Assembly: GCA_024694365.1 (NCBI GenBank)
Contig: JAILJX010000054.1
Span: 22,190-86,189 of the forward strand
Origin: Kiritimatiellia bacterium
GTDB lineage: Bacteria; Verrucomicrobiota; Kiritimatiellia; RFP12; UBA1067
Length of the DNA: 64,000 nucleotides
Direction of reading: 5' to 3'
Within the stretch, counting starts at the first letter, position 1. Every line of letters starts with the position of its first letter. The notes under the pieces are model-generated. The model ran no database searches, had not been told where the DNA came from, and saw only the letters and a program-made list of their open reading frames with translations. Of this stretch, positions 10,394 to 18,796 are shown piece after piece. The position numbers were made by a program, and so were the translations under genes.

Positions 10394-11758
10394 ATGACAG
10401 ACAAAGAGTGGTTCAAGAGGCAGTCGGAGAAGATCCGCAAGGCCGATTACATCGACCCGGCCCTGTACCGCAAGTACGGGGTCAAGCGCGGCCTTCGCAA
10501 CGACGACGGTACCGGCGTTCTAGTCGGGCTCACGACAATCGGCAGCGTCCATGGCTATGTCGTCTCCGAAGGCGAACGGCAGGCGGTTCCCGGACAGCTT
10601 TTCTACCGCGGGATAGACGTCAACGACATTGTGGCGGCCGATCGCCGGGAACATCGCTACGGCTACGAGGAAGTCGCGTATCTTCTCATGTTCGGAGACC
10701 TACCGACCGTCCACCAGCTCTCAGACTGGAACAAGCGTCTCGGCGCGTACCGCAAGCTTTCCGACGGGTTCAAGGAGAATGCCATAATGCGCCATCCCTC
10801 TATCGACCTGATGAACGCCATCGCGAGGGCGATTCTTTTTGCGATGGCATACGACGACGATACCGATCAGACGCAGATAAACGACCTGTCGATCGAGAAG
10901 TGCTTGGAGCGCTCCGTCGCGATCATGGCCGGGATGCCGACGATCGCCGCGTATGCCTATCAGGCCAAGGCCCACTATCACATGGGCGAATCGCTGATGA
11001 TACGCAATCCCGATCCCACCAAGTCGGGAGCGGAAAATTTCCTCATGCTCATACGTCCGGACGGCAAGTACACCCGGCTCGAAGCTGAGACGCTCGATCT
11101 CGCGCTCATTCTCCATGCCGAGCATGGCGGCGGAAACAATTCCTCCTTCACGACCCATGTTGTCACGAGTGCGCATACCGACATATACTCCTCGATTGCC
11201 GCATCGGTTCTCGCGCTTAAGGGTTCGCGCCACGGCGGCGCCAATCTAAGAGTGATGCGCCAGATGGACGAGATAAAGAAAAAGGTCGCAGACTGGCGCG
11301 ACGAAGATCAGGTAGTCGCGTATCTGGAGAAGATAGCGGACAGGAAGGCTGGGGACGGCACGGGGCTGATCTATGGCCTTGGGCATGCCGTCTACACGAT
11401 TTCCGATCCCCGAGCCCAGCTCCTGAAGAGGAAGGCGCGCGCCTTGGCGAGAGAGAAGCATCGCGAGGACGAGATGGCTCTTTTCGAGCTTGTAGAGAAC
11501 CGCGGCGCCGCGGTCGTCAAGTCTCGCCATCCCCGGGCCGAGGATGTTTGCGCAAACGTCGACCTGTACTCCGGTTTCGTGTATGAGATGCTCGGCATCC
11601 CGCGTGATCTCTACACGCCGCTTTTCGCCGTCGCCCGCTGCGTAAGCTGGTGCGCCCACCGCATGGAAGAGCTGATCAATCAGGGTCCCATAATACGTCC
11701 CGCGTACAAGCCGCTCTACCATCCGCGCAAGTACGTTCCGATCAAGAACAGGAAGTAA
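10394..11758 (+). CDS. gltA: Citrate synthase
   Basis: Condenses acetyl-CoA with oxaloacetate at the entry of the TCA cycle. At 454 residues it shows the family's conserved catalytic stretches: LHAEHGGGNNSSF (His in the first site), GSRHGGAN (about 279-286), GLGHAVYTISDPR (second catalytic His) and the late aspartate region VDLYSGFVYEMLGIP. The amino-terminal part (VPGQLFYRGIDV) is typical of the large citrate synthases found in anaerobes and PVC bacteria. It stands alone behind its own promoter and is convergent with the phosphatase gene. icd lies 16 kb downstream. Confidence 0.95.
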   Translation: MTDKEWFKRQSEKIRKADYIDPALYRKYGVKRGLRNDDGTGVLVGLTTIGSVHGYVVSEGERQAVPGQLFYRGIDVNDIVAADRREHRYGYEEVAYLLMFGDLPTVHQLSDWNKRLGAYRKLSDGFKENAIMRHPSIDLMNAIARAILFAMAYDDDTDQTQINDLSIEKCLERSVAIMAGMPTIAAYAYQAKAHYHMGESLMIRNPDPTKSGAENFLMLIRPDGKYTRLEAETLDLALILHAEHGGGNNSSFTTHVVTSAHTDIYSSIAASVLALKGSRHGGANLRVMRQMDEIKKKVADWRDEDQVVAYLEKIADRKAGDGTGLIYGLGHAVYTISDPRAQLLKRKARALAREKHREDEMALFELVENRGAAVVKSRHPRAEDVCANVDLYSGFVYEMLGIPRDLYTPLFAVARCVSWCAHRMEELINQGPIIRPAYKPLYHPRKYVPIKNRK

Positions 11759-11800
11759 GGCGCAAAGGTCCGCTTCGGCCTCTGCATGGGGCTCGGGGGT

Positions 11801-12265
11801 TCATGCCTGTTCCGGAGGGGGTAGGGCTTTCAGAAGCGCCGTGCATCCGGCAAGGATGTCATCCCATGTCGCGTCGAAATCGCCCGTGTACCAAGGATCG
11901 GCGATAGGCCGCTCCGAACCTGCGAAAGAAAGCAGGCTTTTGATCTTGGAACGGTCTTCAGGGTATGCGAGCCGCCGCAAGTCCGCGAGATTGTAGGCGT
12001 CCATGCCGATAAGGAGGTCGTATTCTTTCGCCTTTTCTGCCGTAAGAAGCCATGCGGCGCGACGCGAGAACGGAATTCCCATTTCGCGCAGCTTGTTTCG
12101 GGTTCCGTAATGGAGGTCATTGCCTATTTCGTCGGTGTGGAGGGCGGCGGATTCGACGGCTATGTCGTCCCTGCCGGCGTCCGCCAACAGTTTCTTCATA
12201 AGGAATTCGGCCATCGGCGAGCGGCAGATGTTTCCATGGCAGAGAAAAAGTATTTTCATGTGCAT
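11801..12265 (-). CDS. Low-molecular-weight protein tyrosine phosphatase
   Basis: A 154-residue phosphatase whose active-site loop C-x5-R-S is at the very start: CHGNICRS, residues 9-16. The acid Asp sits in ADPWYTGDF near residue 122. These enzymes dephosphorylate tyrosine or arginine residues, often in capsule or stress control. The start is placed at the ATG at 12265 because the -10 box lies only 6 nt upstream and further in-frame extension would pass through it. A second ATG follows two codons later. The gene is convergent with gltA. Confidence 0.92.
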   Translation of the reverse strand: MHMKILFLCHGNICRSPMAEFLMKKLLADAGRDDIAVESAALHTDEIGNDLHYGTRNKLREMGIPFSRRAAWLLTAEKAKEYDLLIGMDAYNLADLRRLAYPEDRSKIKSLLSFAGSERPIADPWYTGDFDATWDDILAGCTALLKALPPPEQA

Positions 12266-12271
12266 GTGCGT

Positions 12272-12277
12272 ATTATA
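12272..12277 (-). promoter_or_regulatory. -10 box of the phosphatase gene, leaderless arrangement
   Basis: TATAAT on the minus strand, six bases before the ATG at 12265. Transcription starting 6-8 nt after the box would begin at the start codon itself. Confidence 0.7.
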
Positions 12278-12359
12278 GCACAAGACGGGGCGCTCCAAGC
12301 TGCGCCGGAGAAAGATTTCTCCGGGCGGACGGATTCGCGGCGGCAGTGACGGTTTAGAT

Positions 12360-12369
12360 ATGGTATAAT
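12360..12369 (+). promoter_or_regulatory. Extended -10 box of tsaC, leaderless arrangement
   Basis: ATGGTATAAT ends 8 nt before the ATG at 12378. There is no room for a ribosome site in the transcript. The box is identical to the one in the dispersed repeat at 221-230, although the rest of that repeat is absent here. Confidence 0.75.
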
Positions 12370-12377
12370 ATCCGCCG

Positions 12378-12914
12378 ATGAAGATGTGCAGATGCGATGA
12401 GGCGGGACTTGAAGAAGCCGCCGCCGTTCTGATGTCCGGCGGTGTCGCCGTAATACCGACCGACACCGTCTACGGGCTTGCCGCCCATCCGGATTTCCCG
12501 GATGCCGTGGAGAGGCTTTACACGATCAAAGGGCGCGAGGCCAAGAAACCAATTGCGCTCCTTGCCGCAGATGCGGAGTCTACGCCTGTCGTGGGCGTTC
12601 TCGCTAACCTCTGGCCAGGCGCGCTCACCATAGTTTGCGAAGGGGAGGGCTATCGCGTTCCCGATCACGAATGGACGCGCCGGCTCATACGGCGCTGCGG
12701 CGGACTTCTAAGGGTTACGAGCGCGAACCTCTCCGGCCGGCGGCCTGCCGCCGATGCGCCGGCGGCGCTTGCGGAGGTGGGGCTTGCGGCCGACATAACG
12801 ATAGACGGGGGGACGAGCCCGGGGGGAGTTCCGTCCACCGTGGTGAAACTTGCGCCGGATGGTGCGATCGAAGTGCTCCGCGAAGGAGCCGTGAAAATAG
12901 GATCCCCCATATGA
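12378..12914 (+). CDS. tsaC: L-threonylcarbamoyladenylate synthase
   Basis: Makes threonylcarbamoyl-AMP for the t6A37 modification of ANN-decoding tRNAs. The 178 residues form one YrdC/Sua5 domain: GGVAVIPTDTVYGLA (about 21-35), KGREAKKPIALL (52-63), LWPGALTIV (79-87) and the SANLSG loop (about 116-121). It lacks the extra carboxy-terminal domain of long Sua5 proteins. It overlaps the pyrophosphatase gene downstream by four bases, so the two should be co-translated. Confidence 0.92.
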   Translation: MKMCRCDEAGLEEAAAVLMSGGVAVIPTDTVYGLAAHPDFPDAVERLYTIKGREAKKPIALLAADAESTPVVGVLANLWPGALTIVCEGEGYRVPDHEWTRRLIRRCGGLLRVTSANLSGRRPAADAPAALAEVGLAADITIDGGTSPGGVPSTVVKLAPDGAIEVLREGAVKIGSPI

Positions 12915-14194
12915 AGACATACGTCTGCGGACACCGCAATCCCGATACCGATTCGATCATGAGCGCCTATGCGCTCGCAGACCTCCGCCGCCGGACCGGC
13001 ATGGCCGATGTAGAAGCCATTTGCGCCGGCCGCCTTCCCGAAAAGGCAAAATGGGTTTTCGACCATTTCGGGGCCGAGCCTGTAAGGGCCAAGCGCGACG
13101 TATATGTCCGTGTCAGGCATTTGATAGACCGTTCGGTCCCGATGATAGACGCCGACATCTCGCTTGTGGATGCCTTGCGCAAGCTGGAGGCGAGCGGCGA
13201 ATCGAGCCTGCCCGTGCGGGGCAGGGACGGCTCTTTCGCGGGTATGCTTTCCCCGGCGAAGCTTCTCAACCTGTTTCTGTCGCGCGGAGACCTGACCATC
13301 CCCGTAGGTCGCGCCCCGCTGCACCATTGCGCACAGGTCCTGATCGACTCCGATCCCGTCCACGACATTCGCGTCGCCGCTGTGAAGAGCAGCCACAACC
13401 ATTTCCCCGTTGTCGACGAAAACGGAAAGCTGATGGGGACGGTGCTCAAGCGTGCGTTCGCCGAGGAGCCTCCTTTTCGGATGATTCTGGTCGATCACAA
13501 TGAGACGGATCAAGGGATACCCGGTCTGGAGGAGGTTCCGGTCGTGGAGGTGGTGGATCATCACCGCATAGCCTTCGCCGCGACACGCGAGCCGATACGC
13601 TACACGGCGGATGTCGTTGGCTCCACATGTACGCTGGTCGCGCGCATGTTCCGCGCCGTCGGAGAGAGGCCTACAAGGGCGACAGCCGGGATACTCATAG
13701 CCGGCATTGTTTCCGACACGCTCCTTTTCCAATCACCGACCACCACGGATGCCGACAGGTCTCTCTGTTCGTGGCTGGAGAAACTGTGCGGCGAGTCCGC
13801 GGAGTCGATAATGGAGGGGATGTCCTCCATCGCCTCGCCTCTCACGAGCCTTTCTCCCGACGATGCCATAGCAAGCGACGCGAAGACATACAACGAGGCC
13901 GGGCGGAAATTCATGCTGGCCCAGATAGAAGAGACCCATATGGCGTTTTTCCACCGGCACAAGGACGAGCTCTCCGCCGCGATAGACCGCGCCATAAAAG
14001 CGAATGCCCTGGACTTCTTCGCATTGATGGTGACCGACCCCGTGCGTGGCAATTCGGAGCTTCTTTTCCGCGGGTTGGAGTCGGTGCGGCGCGCCCTCCC
14101 GTACAGAAAGGGCCCGAACGGCACGCTCGTCATGCCGGGGGTCCTTTCGAGAAAGAAGCAGCTTTTGCCGGAAGTTATTGCGGCGCTGTCCTGA
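12911..14194 (+). CDS. ppaC: Manganese-dependent inorganic pyrophosphatase with CBS domains
   Basis: A 427-residue family II (DHH/DHHA2) pyrophosphatase, hydrolysing PPi to phosphate. Metal-site motifs: GHRNPDTDS (residues 7-15), ILVDHNE and VVDHHR (DHH motif), then a DHHA2 end with RKKQLLPE. Between the first and second DHH segments lie two CBS domains (about 65-180; PVRGRDGSFAGMLS, HFPVVDENGKLMGTV), which in relatives bind adenine nucleotides and regulate activity. The DRTGG insertion of the longest forms is not seen. The start ATG overlaps the tsaC stop. A PPi-type phosphofructokinase at 38 kb would compete for the same PPi. Confidence 0.93.
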   Translation: MKTYVCGHRNPDTDSIMSAYALADLRRRTGMADVEAICAGRLPEKAKWVFDHFGAEPVRAKRDVYVRVRHLIDRSVPMIDADISLVDALRKLEASGESSLPVRGRDGSFAGMLSPAKLLNLFLSRGDLTIPVGRAPLHHCAQVLIDSDPVHDIRVAAVKSSHNHFPVVDENGKLMGTVLKRAFAEEPPFRMILVDHNETDQGIPGLEEVPVVEVVDHHRIAFAATREPIRYTADVVGSTCTLVARMFRAVGERPTRATAGILIAGIVSDTLLFQSPTTTDADRSLCSWLEKLCGESAESIMEGMSSIASPLTSLSPDDAIASDAKTYNEAGRKFMLAQIEETHMAFFHRHKDELSAAIDRAIKANALDFFALMVTDPVRGNSELLFRGLESVRRALPYRKGPNGTLVMPGVLSRKKQLLPEVIAALS

Positions 14195-14198
14195 GCCC

Positions 14199-14480
14199 TC
14201 AGACGGTTCGGTTCATGAAATCCGCAGGCGGCGCAGGCAGGTTGAATGCCGCTTTCACCAGTTCGCCGAGATGATCGTTGCGCGCGGCGTTTTCATCCTC
14301 GGGGAAGTCTATGTCGGGGATTTCTCCCGGGGCCATGCCCGCGGCTGTTGTTATGGAGAGGTCAGTCCCTCGGCCGGCTGACGCCGTTTTTGCTGCGGCG
14401 GCCTTCCCCGCCTCCAGAGCGGGTGATGTATTGACGATGTTTGACGTGTTCGCTGCTTTTGCGTTGAAATCGATGTTCAT
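14199..14480 (-). CDS. Small 93-aa protein under the T3SS-type promoter motif
   Basis: I do not recognise a family. The first half is Ala/Thr/Ser-rich and probably disordered (NIDFNAKAANTSNIVNTSPA). The second half has a compact conserved-looking stretch, GEIPDIDFPEDENAARNDHL, followed by LGELVKAAFNLPAPP. Size and low complexity fit an inner-rod (SctI-like), needle-associated or secreted regulatory protein, but no signature proves it. It is the last gene of the minus-strand T3SS block, downstream of the ECF sigma gene, yet has its own perfect GTAAC-N13-GCGTGTA motif 30 nt before its ATG and the ribosome site AAAGGAGAA. That makes it a likely sigma-factor target. Confidence 0.65.
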   Translation of the reverse strand: MNIDFNAKAANTSNIVNTSPALEAGKAAAAKTASAGRGTDLSITTAAGMAPGEIPDIDFPEDENAARNDHLGELVKAAFNLPAPPADFMNRTV

Positions 14481-14510
14481 GTCGTTCTCCTTTGTCGTTT
14501 CCGCGGGGAC

Positions 14511-14535
14511 TACACGCAGAAAAGCGGAAGGTTAC
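14511..14535 (-). promoter_or_regulatory. GTAAC-N13-GCGTGTA motif before the 93-aa gene
   Basis: On the minus strand, GTAAC (14535-14531), 13 bases, then GCGTGTA (14517-14511). Spacing and both halves are identical to the sites at 21046, 22676 and 23800. It lies between the ECF sigma gene and the 93-aa gene. Confidence 0.75.
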
Positions 14536-14544
14536 AGAAAAACA

Positions 14545-15048
14545 TCAAAAGTTTTTCAGGTCCGAAAGAATTACCTGCAATTTCTCTTTTGCGCGATGTA
14601 TTCTCACTTTCACCAGGTTTTCGCTTGCGCCGGTCTCATGCGCGATTTCCCTTATGGACAGCTCGCCGATCTGAAACAGCGTGTATGCTTCGCGGAGCAA
14701 AGGGGGAAGCTTGGCGAAAGCGGCCGTCAGGCGCTTTCTGAGGTAGGCGGCGTCCGTCGCCGCGGACGTGACGGCCTCTGCCGCCGCTCCGGCCTGCTCG
14801 TCGGTGATTTCGTCAACGAATGTTATTCTGCTGTCGTCGCGCGCGCGGTTCTTCCTAAGGTTGCGGGCGATGGTGAAGGCAAGGCCGGATACGGCGCCGT
14901 CATTGTCTCTAAGGTCGTCGCGCATCGACCACAGCTTCGCGAACACGTCCTGCACTATGTCGCAGGCGTCGTTGTAGCCGGAGCCTGTCGCAACCAGCCA
15001 GTTTGTGATCTTCGGCGCTAGCGTATTGTATGTTTCTTCGATAGTCAT
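14545..15048 (-). CDS. ECF-type RNA polymerase sigma factor
   Basis: A 167-residue sigma factor with only regions 2 and 4, the ECF layout. Region 2 contains DACDIVQDVFAKLW (about 27-40) and AFTIARNLRKNRARD (promoter melting and -10 contact). Region 4 is a helix-turn-helix, LPPLLREAYTLFQIGELSIREI, followed by SENLVKVRIHRAKEKL. It begins 8 nt after the sctU stop, so it is probably the distal gene of the sctO-U operon. No anti-sigma gene is adjacent. Together with the repeated GTAAC/GCGTGTA sites nearby this suggests a T3SS regulator comparable in role to HrpL of plant pathogens. That role is inference. Confidence 0.92.
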   Translation of the reverse strand: MTIEETYNTLAPKITNWLVATGSGYNDACDIVQDVFAKLWSMRDDLRDNDGAVSGLAFTIARNLRKNRARDDSRITFVDEITDEQAGAAAEAVTSAATDAAYLRKRLTAAFAKLPPLLREAYTLFQIGELSIREIAHETGASENLVKVRIHRAKEKLQVILSDLKNF

Positions 15049-15056
15049 GGCACTCC

Positions 15057-16160
15057 TTAAATCGGTTCGTCAAGGCTGACGGAGTCGAGGTCGGATTCTT
15101 CCTTTCGTGCGTCCTCGAGTTGTTTTGCCCATTTGAGCACTTCCGCGACGGGTTCTATCAGGTCGTCGGGTATGAATTCGTCGACACGTCCCTTTGCGTA
15201 GAGCTCTCGTGCGAGGGGGACATTCTCCATTATCGGAATGCCCTCGGCGAGCGCCGTTTCGCGGATTGTCTTCGCAATGGCGTCCGCACCTGCGATGCAG
15301 ATGCGCGGAAGCGGAGCCTCGTCGGCCCGGTAGCGGATGCCTACGGAGATATGGGTAGGGTTGGTGACGACGACATCCGCGCTCTTTGTGGCTTTTGCGG
15401 GGTCGGGTCCGTTCAGTATCTCGTCGCGAAACTGGCGTTGCGCCTGCTTCACCTCTGCCGAACCTTCCATTTCCTTGTATTCGCGCTTTACCTCGTCTTT
15501 TGTCATCATCATCTGCTTCGTGAAGTTCCGTCCCTGGAAAATGCGGTCGACGATGGCGATCATTATGTAGCCGAAAGCCGTGTACGCGGCGAGGCGCTTG
15601 AGCATCAGCTTGAGGCAGGGGAAAATGTCGTCCACGGTGCCGTAGCAAAGCGTCAGCAGTTCTGGTATCGACGCCCATATTATCTTGTACACCAGATAGC
15701 TGAGAAAGCAGACCTTCACGACGTTTTTCAGGAATTCGAAGAGATTCTTCATGCAGAATATCTTCTTCGCCCCTTCGACGGGATTGAGCTTCTCCAGCTT
15801 CGGGACCAGGGGTTCGAAGGTGAAAAGAAATCCGATTTGCGCAACGTTGCCTACGATCCCGACGGCTGCCGCAACAAGGACGAATATGAAGGAGTGCTTG
15901 CAGACTATCCACGCGAAGAGCTTGGTCGACTCTCGCACGGCGGGGTAGTCGTTTTCGGCTATGCGGCCGGAGACGAATGCCATGGCAAGGTCCCAGTCGT
16001 CGACAAGAGCGATGGCCGTCCAGCCCAGAATCGCGAAGAGCACGACGAGAATCGCGGTTGAGACTACGTCTTTGGATGTGCACACCTGCCCCTTCTGCCG
16101 CGCATCACGCAGCTTTTTCGGGGTTGGCATCTCGGTTTTTTCGCCGCCTTCGCCGCCCAT
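15057..16160 (-). CDS. sctU: T3SS export apparatus switch protein SctU
   Basis: Inner-membrane protein that switches export from early to late substrates by cleaving itself. 367 residues: an amino-terminal KTEMPTPKKLRDARQKGQV signature of the FlhB/YscU family, four membrane segments (about 33-55, 84-112, 140-170, 184-206) and a cytoplasmic domain with the autocleavage motif N267-P268-T269-H270 (VVVTNPTHISV). The flagellum or injectisome choice is settled by the neighbours: sctO-P-Q-R-S-T upstream, translocon genes nearby and no flagellar genes. The start is the ATG at 16160, two bases after the sctT stop; a longer frame upstream runs back through sctT. Confidence 0.95.
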   Translation of the reverse strand: MGGEGGEKTEMPTPKKLRDARQKGQVCTSKDVVSTAILVVLFAILGWTAIALVDDWDLAMAFVSGRIAENDYPAVRESTKLFAWIVCKHSFIFVLVAAAVGIVGNVAQIGFLFTFEPLVPKLEKLNPVEGAKKIFCMKNLFEFLKNVVKVCFLSYLVYKIIWASIPELLTLCYGTVDDIFPCLKLMLKRLAAYTAFGYIMIAIVDRIFQGRNFTKQMMMTKDEVKREYKEMEGSAEVKQAQRQFRDEILNGPDPAKATKSADVVVTNPTHISVGIRYRADEAPLPRICIAGADAIAKTIRETALAEGIPIMENVPLARELYAKGRVDEFIPDDLIEPVAEVLKWAKQLEDARKEESDLDSVSLDEPI

Positions 16161-16162
16161 GG

Positions 16163-16942
16163 TCAGCCTCCGAGGATTCCGCGCACCGGAGCGAGGATGT
16201 CGGCTTTTTTGGTGTACATGAGCATGTCCATTATGAACGGGAGATAGATTATCAGCATCGCGACGCCAAGGGCGCTTTTCACCGGCATCGAAAGGAAGAA
16301 GACGTTGAGCTGCGGGGCGGTCCTGTTCACCAGGCCGAGCCCGAGCGTCGCGAGAAACATTATTATGATGACCGGCGCGGCGATGACGATCGTCGTCTTC
16401 AGCATCCCGTCCAGGGCTCCGAGTATCTGCGCGGGCGTGTTGGGCGCAAAGCCTATCCAGCTTTCGAAGACTGGCCATATCGCATAGCTCTCGTAGAGCG
16501 CACCGAGGACGAGAAGGACCGCTCCGCTTACGAAGAAGATCGTGGATGCAAGCTGCGAGAAGAATATGCCGGTTGTGGAGACTTGCGATCCGTTCAGCGG
16601 CGAATAGACTTCACCCATCGTCGCGCCGCGCTGGTTGTCGATGAGATTGCCGACGTTTTCGGCGACCCAGAACGGTATCGCCGAGAAGAAGCCTATGAAA
16701 AACCCTATGAGAGCTTCTTTGGCGGCGATGAGGCCGAATATCCACATCTGCGGTTCGCCGGGGGGCATTCCGTCATGGATGAAAGGGATGGCGAGAAATG
16801 CGAATCCCAGCGTAGCCGCGCGTCGCGCGACGCCCGGGATCATGGATTCGGTGAGCGCCGGGCATATGGCGAACGCCCCGCCGAACCGTGCCATTGCAAG
16901 CACGGCTGCGAGAATCCAGCGGTGGAATTCCAGATATGACAC
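16163..16942 (-). CDS. sctT: T3SS export apparatus protein SctT
   Basis: FliR/YscT/SpaR-family inner-membrane protein of the export gate, 259 residues with about six hydrophobic segments (ILAAVLAMARFGGAFAICPAL; FFIGFFSAIPFWVAENVGNL; TTIVIAAPVIIIMFLATLGL). The family motif VAENVGNLIDNQRGA is present. The start is set at GTG (16942), one base after the sctS stop; longer frames would run through sctS. It forms the gate complex with SctR and SctS, encoded just upstream. Confidence 0.93.
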   Translation of the reverse strand: MSYLEFHRWILAAVLAMARFGGAFAICPALTESMIPGVARRAATLGFAFLAIPFIHDGMPPGEPQMWIFGLIAAKEALIGFFIGFFSAIPFWVAENVGNLIDNQRGATMGEVYSPLNGSQVSTTGIFFSQLASTIFFVSGAVLLVLGALYESYAIWPVFESWIGFAPNTPAQILGALDGMLKTTIVIAAPVIIIMFLATLGLGLVNRTAPQLNVFFLSMPVKSALGVAMLIIYLPFIMDMLMYTKKADILAPVRGILGG

Positions 16943-16943
16943 G

Positions 16944-17213
16944 CTATTTGCCGAGAAGGGCGAAGTGAACGAAGATGTCCTGCGTGTACAGGAGGAGCGT
17001 CGACCCCATCCACGATGCACAGGCCAGGAGCGTTATGGATATCGCGATGAGCTTCACTGCGAAGCCTAGAGTCTGCTCCTGGATCTGCGTAAGGGCCTGC
17101 AGGAGCGAGACGATGACGCCGATCACCGTTGCGACAAGAATCGGTATGAGAGATAGCTTCAGGACGAGTATGAGACACGTCTGGGCATAGTCGAGAATCT
17201 GCGCCTGGTTCAT
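16944..17213 (-). CDS. sctS: T3SS export apparatus protein SctS
   Basis: FliQ/YscS-family small membrane protein, 89 residues, two transmembrane helices (about 10-38 and 50-75) joined by the conserved loop ALTQIQEQTLGFAVKLIA. Four to five copies join SctR and SctT in the export gate. The start ATG overlaps the sctR stop by four bases, showing translational coupling. Confidence 0.95.
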   Translation of the reverse strand: MNQAQILDYAQTCLILVLKLSLIPILVATVIGVIVSLLQALTQIQEQTLGFAVKLIAISITLLACASWMGSTLLLYTQDIFVHFALLGK

Positions 17214-17863
17214 GTGGCGTACCCCCTCACCAGTCCCTGGATCAGAAGCGTCCACCCGTCGACCATGACGAACAGGAGGAGTTTGAAGGGAAGGGAGATC
17301 GTCACCGGCGAGACCATCATCATGCCCATCGCGAGCAGGATGTTGGAGACTATGATGTCGATCGCTATGAACGGCAGGTAGACGAGAAAGCCTATCTGAA
17401 AAGCCTTTGTGAGTTCGGAGACGCAGAATGACGGCAGAAGTATCGCGAAACTTTCAGGGTCGACATTGGCGGGTTCTCCGTCCTTGCTCCAGAGATGTTC
17501 GGCCGTGGTCACGAAGAAAGCGCGCTGGCGGTCGTCGGTCTGCTGGACGAGAAATTCGCGGAAGGGGTCCGCCGCTTTTGCGACGGCTTGCGTCTCGTAG
17601 GCGCCGGCCGGCTTGCCGGCGAGCTCCGTTTTGGCGATCGACCACGCTTCTGAGCATATCGGAGCCATGATGTAGAACGAGAGAATCATAGCCATCGCGT
17701 TAACGACCATGTTGGGCGGTATCGACTGTATGCCCAGAGCGTTGCGTATGAGAGAGATTACGACGACTATCTTCAGGTAGCTCGTCGCGATCATTGCGAT
17801 GAACGGCAGCAGAGAGAGTCCTACAAGCAGGACTATCAGTGAGAACGGATCTGTCTGAAACAT
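17210..17863 (-). CDS. sctR: T3SS export apparatus protein SctR
   Basis: FliP/YscR family, 217 residues, the main subunit of the export gate. Hallmarks: LLPFIAMIATSYLKIVVVIS (about 18-37), RNALGIQSIPPNMVVNAMAM, the soluble middle region, and the signature ILLPSFCVSELTKAFQIGFL followed by LPFIAIDIIVSNILLAMGMM. No amino-terminal signal extension as in FliP is seen, in keeping with the injectisome form. Starts 15 nt after sctQ ends. Confidence 0.96.
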   Translation of the reverse strand: MFQTDPFSLIVLLVGLSLLPFIAMIATSYLKIVVVISLIRNALGIQSIPPNMVVNAMAMILSFYIMAPICSEAWSIAKTELAGKPAGAYETQAVAKAADPFREFLVQQTDDRQRAFFVTTAEHLWSKDGEPANVDPESFAILLPSFCVSELTKAFQIGFLVYLPFIAIDIIVSNILLAMGMMMVSPVTISLPFKLLLFVMVDGWTLLIQGLVRGYAT

Positions 17864-17878
17864 GGCGTGCGTCCTGAT

Positions 17879-18796
17879 TTAGGCTGTTGCGTCGATTGCG
17901 AATGCGGTCTGGGCGCCAAGACGGGCGAGCCGCCCTGTCGCGATGGTTTTGCCGGCCCGAACAAGCGATAGTGCCGTTTCGGGCGGAACTTCGCCGAGTC
18001 TGGCGAAATCGGGTATGTCGCTCCATGCCGCTGCGCCTGCGGCAAGGTCGGAAAGGGCGCCGAAGGGTACTTCGATGCGGCTGGAGAGCACGACGCGCCA
18101 AAGTCCGGCATCCTTGAGTTCCGTGACCCCCGTCCCTTCGTCTACGTTGAAGCGTCCGTCGACGGCAAGCTTTGCATGGACCGGGGCGGAGGGATCGACT
18201 TCCGGAAGAAGCAGCATGTCGCCGGTCATGGGGACGTCTCCCGGCGAAAGGGCGAACGATGCGATCTCCACCTCGGCGGGGAGGACGCGGCTGCGGACCG
18301 TCTGGCTCGCTATGTCGATGTACCGAAGCTGCCCGAGAGTGTCGGTAAGCGAAGGGGAATTTGAAACGGTGAATGCGACTAGGTCGTTTCCTGCCGAGAC
18401 TACCCGCCCCGCCAGCGAATCCTTGCCCGCGCCTTCCCTGGCCATGCCGGTGATCGCCAACTGGCGGCGAAAGGCGTTTTCGAGAAGCTGGAGGAGTTTT
18501 CCGCACTCTTTCTCGACAAGCGCGAGAAGAATCGGCTCCGGAACATCTTTCCGCGACGGCCATATTTTGTGCAGTTCCGGGAAAATGGCGCTGTCGGAAA
18601 TTCCGATCGCATGCTCCTCGTCCTCTAGTTTCACTGCGATGTTCAGCGTGTCGGCAGGGCGTATCGCGTCAAAGCGCAGCATTGCGGGCGTGTCGCCAAG
18701 GCGGCATGGAAGCGCCCACGCGGGGTTGGACAGAAGCTGGGCCGGCGTTGCCGACGACCACTCGGGGAGCGCTGCGAGGATTTCAGACGGTTTCAT
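17879..18796 (-). CDS. sctQ: T3SS cytoplasmic ring/sorting platform protein SctQ
   Basis: YscQ/FliM-FliN-type protein, 305 residues. The carboxy-terminal 75 residues form a SpoA (surface presentation of antigens) domain (WRVVLSSRIEVPFGALSDLA; ETALSLVRAGKTIATGRLAR). A second, more divergent SpoA-like segment may lie around 155-220. The amino half is poorly conserved, as usual. SctQ forms the pods of the sorting platform that selects substrates. Identity rests on the SpoA domain plus the position between sctP and sctR. Its start overlaps the end of sctP by 14 nt. An internal start making a short SctQ-C product, as in Yersinia, would need a start near 18100 and was not resolved. Confidence 0.85.
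   Translation of the reverse strand: MKPSEILAALPEWSSATPAQLLSNPAWALPCRLGDTPAMLRFDAIRPADTLNIAVKLEDEEHAIGISDSAIFPELHKIWPSRKDVPEPILLALVEKECGKLLQLLENAFRRQLAITGMAREGAGKDSLAGRVVSAGNDLVAFTVSNSPSLTDTLGQLRYIDIASQTVRSRVLPAEVEIASFALSPGDVPMTGDMLLLPEVDPSAPVHAKLAVDGRFNVDEGTGVTELKDAGLWRVVLSSRIEVPFGALSDLAAGAAAWSDIPDFARLGEVPPETALSLVRAGKTIATGRLARLGAQTAFAIDATA

Noticed and set aside
12635..12910. Upstream extension of the pyrophosphatase reading frame
   Set aside because: The frame is open for 92 more codons but lies within tsaC in another frame; the ATG at 12911 starts exactly at the conserved GHRNPDTDS region.
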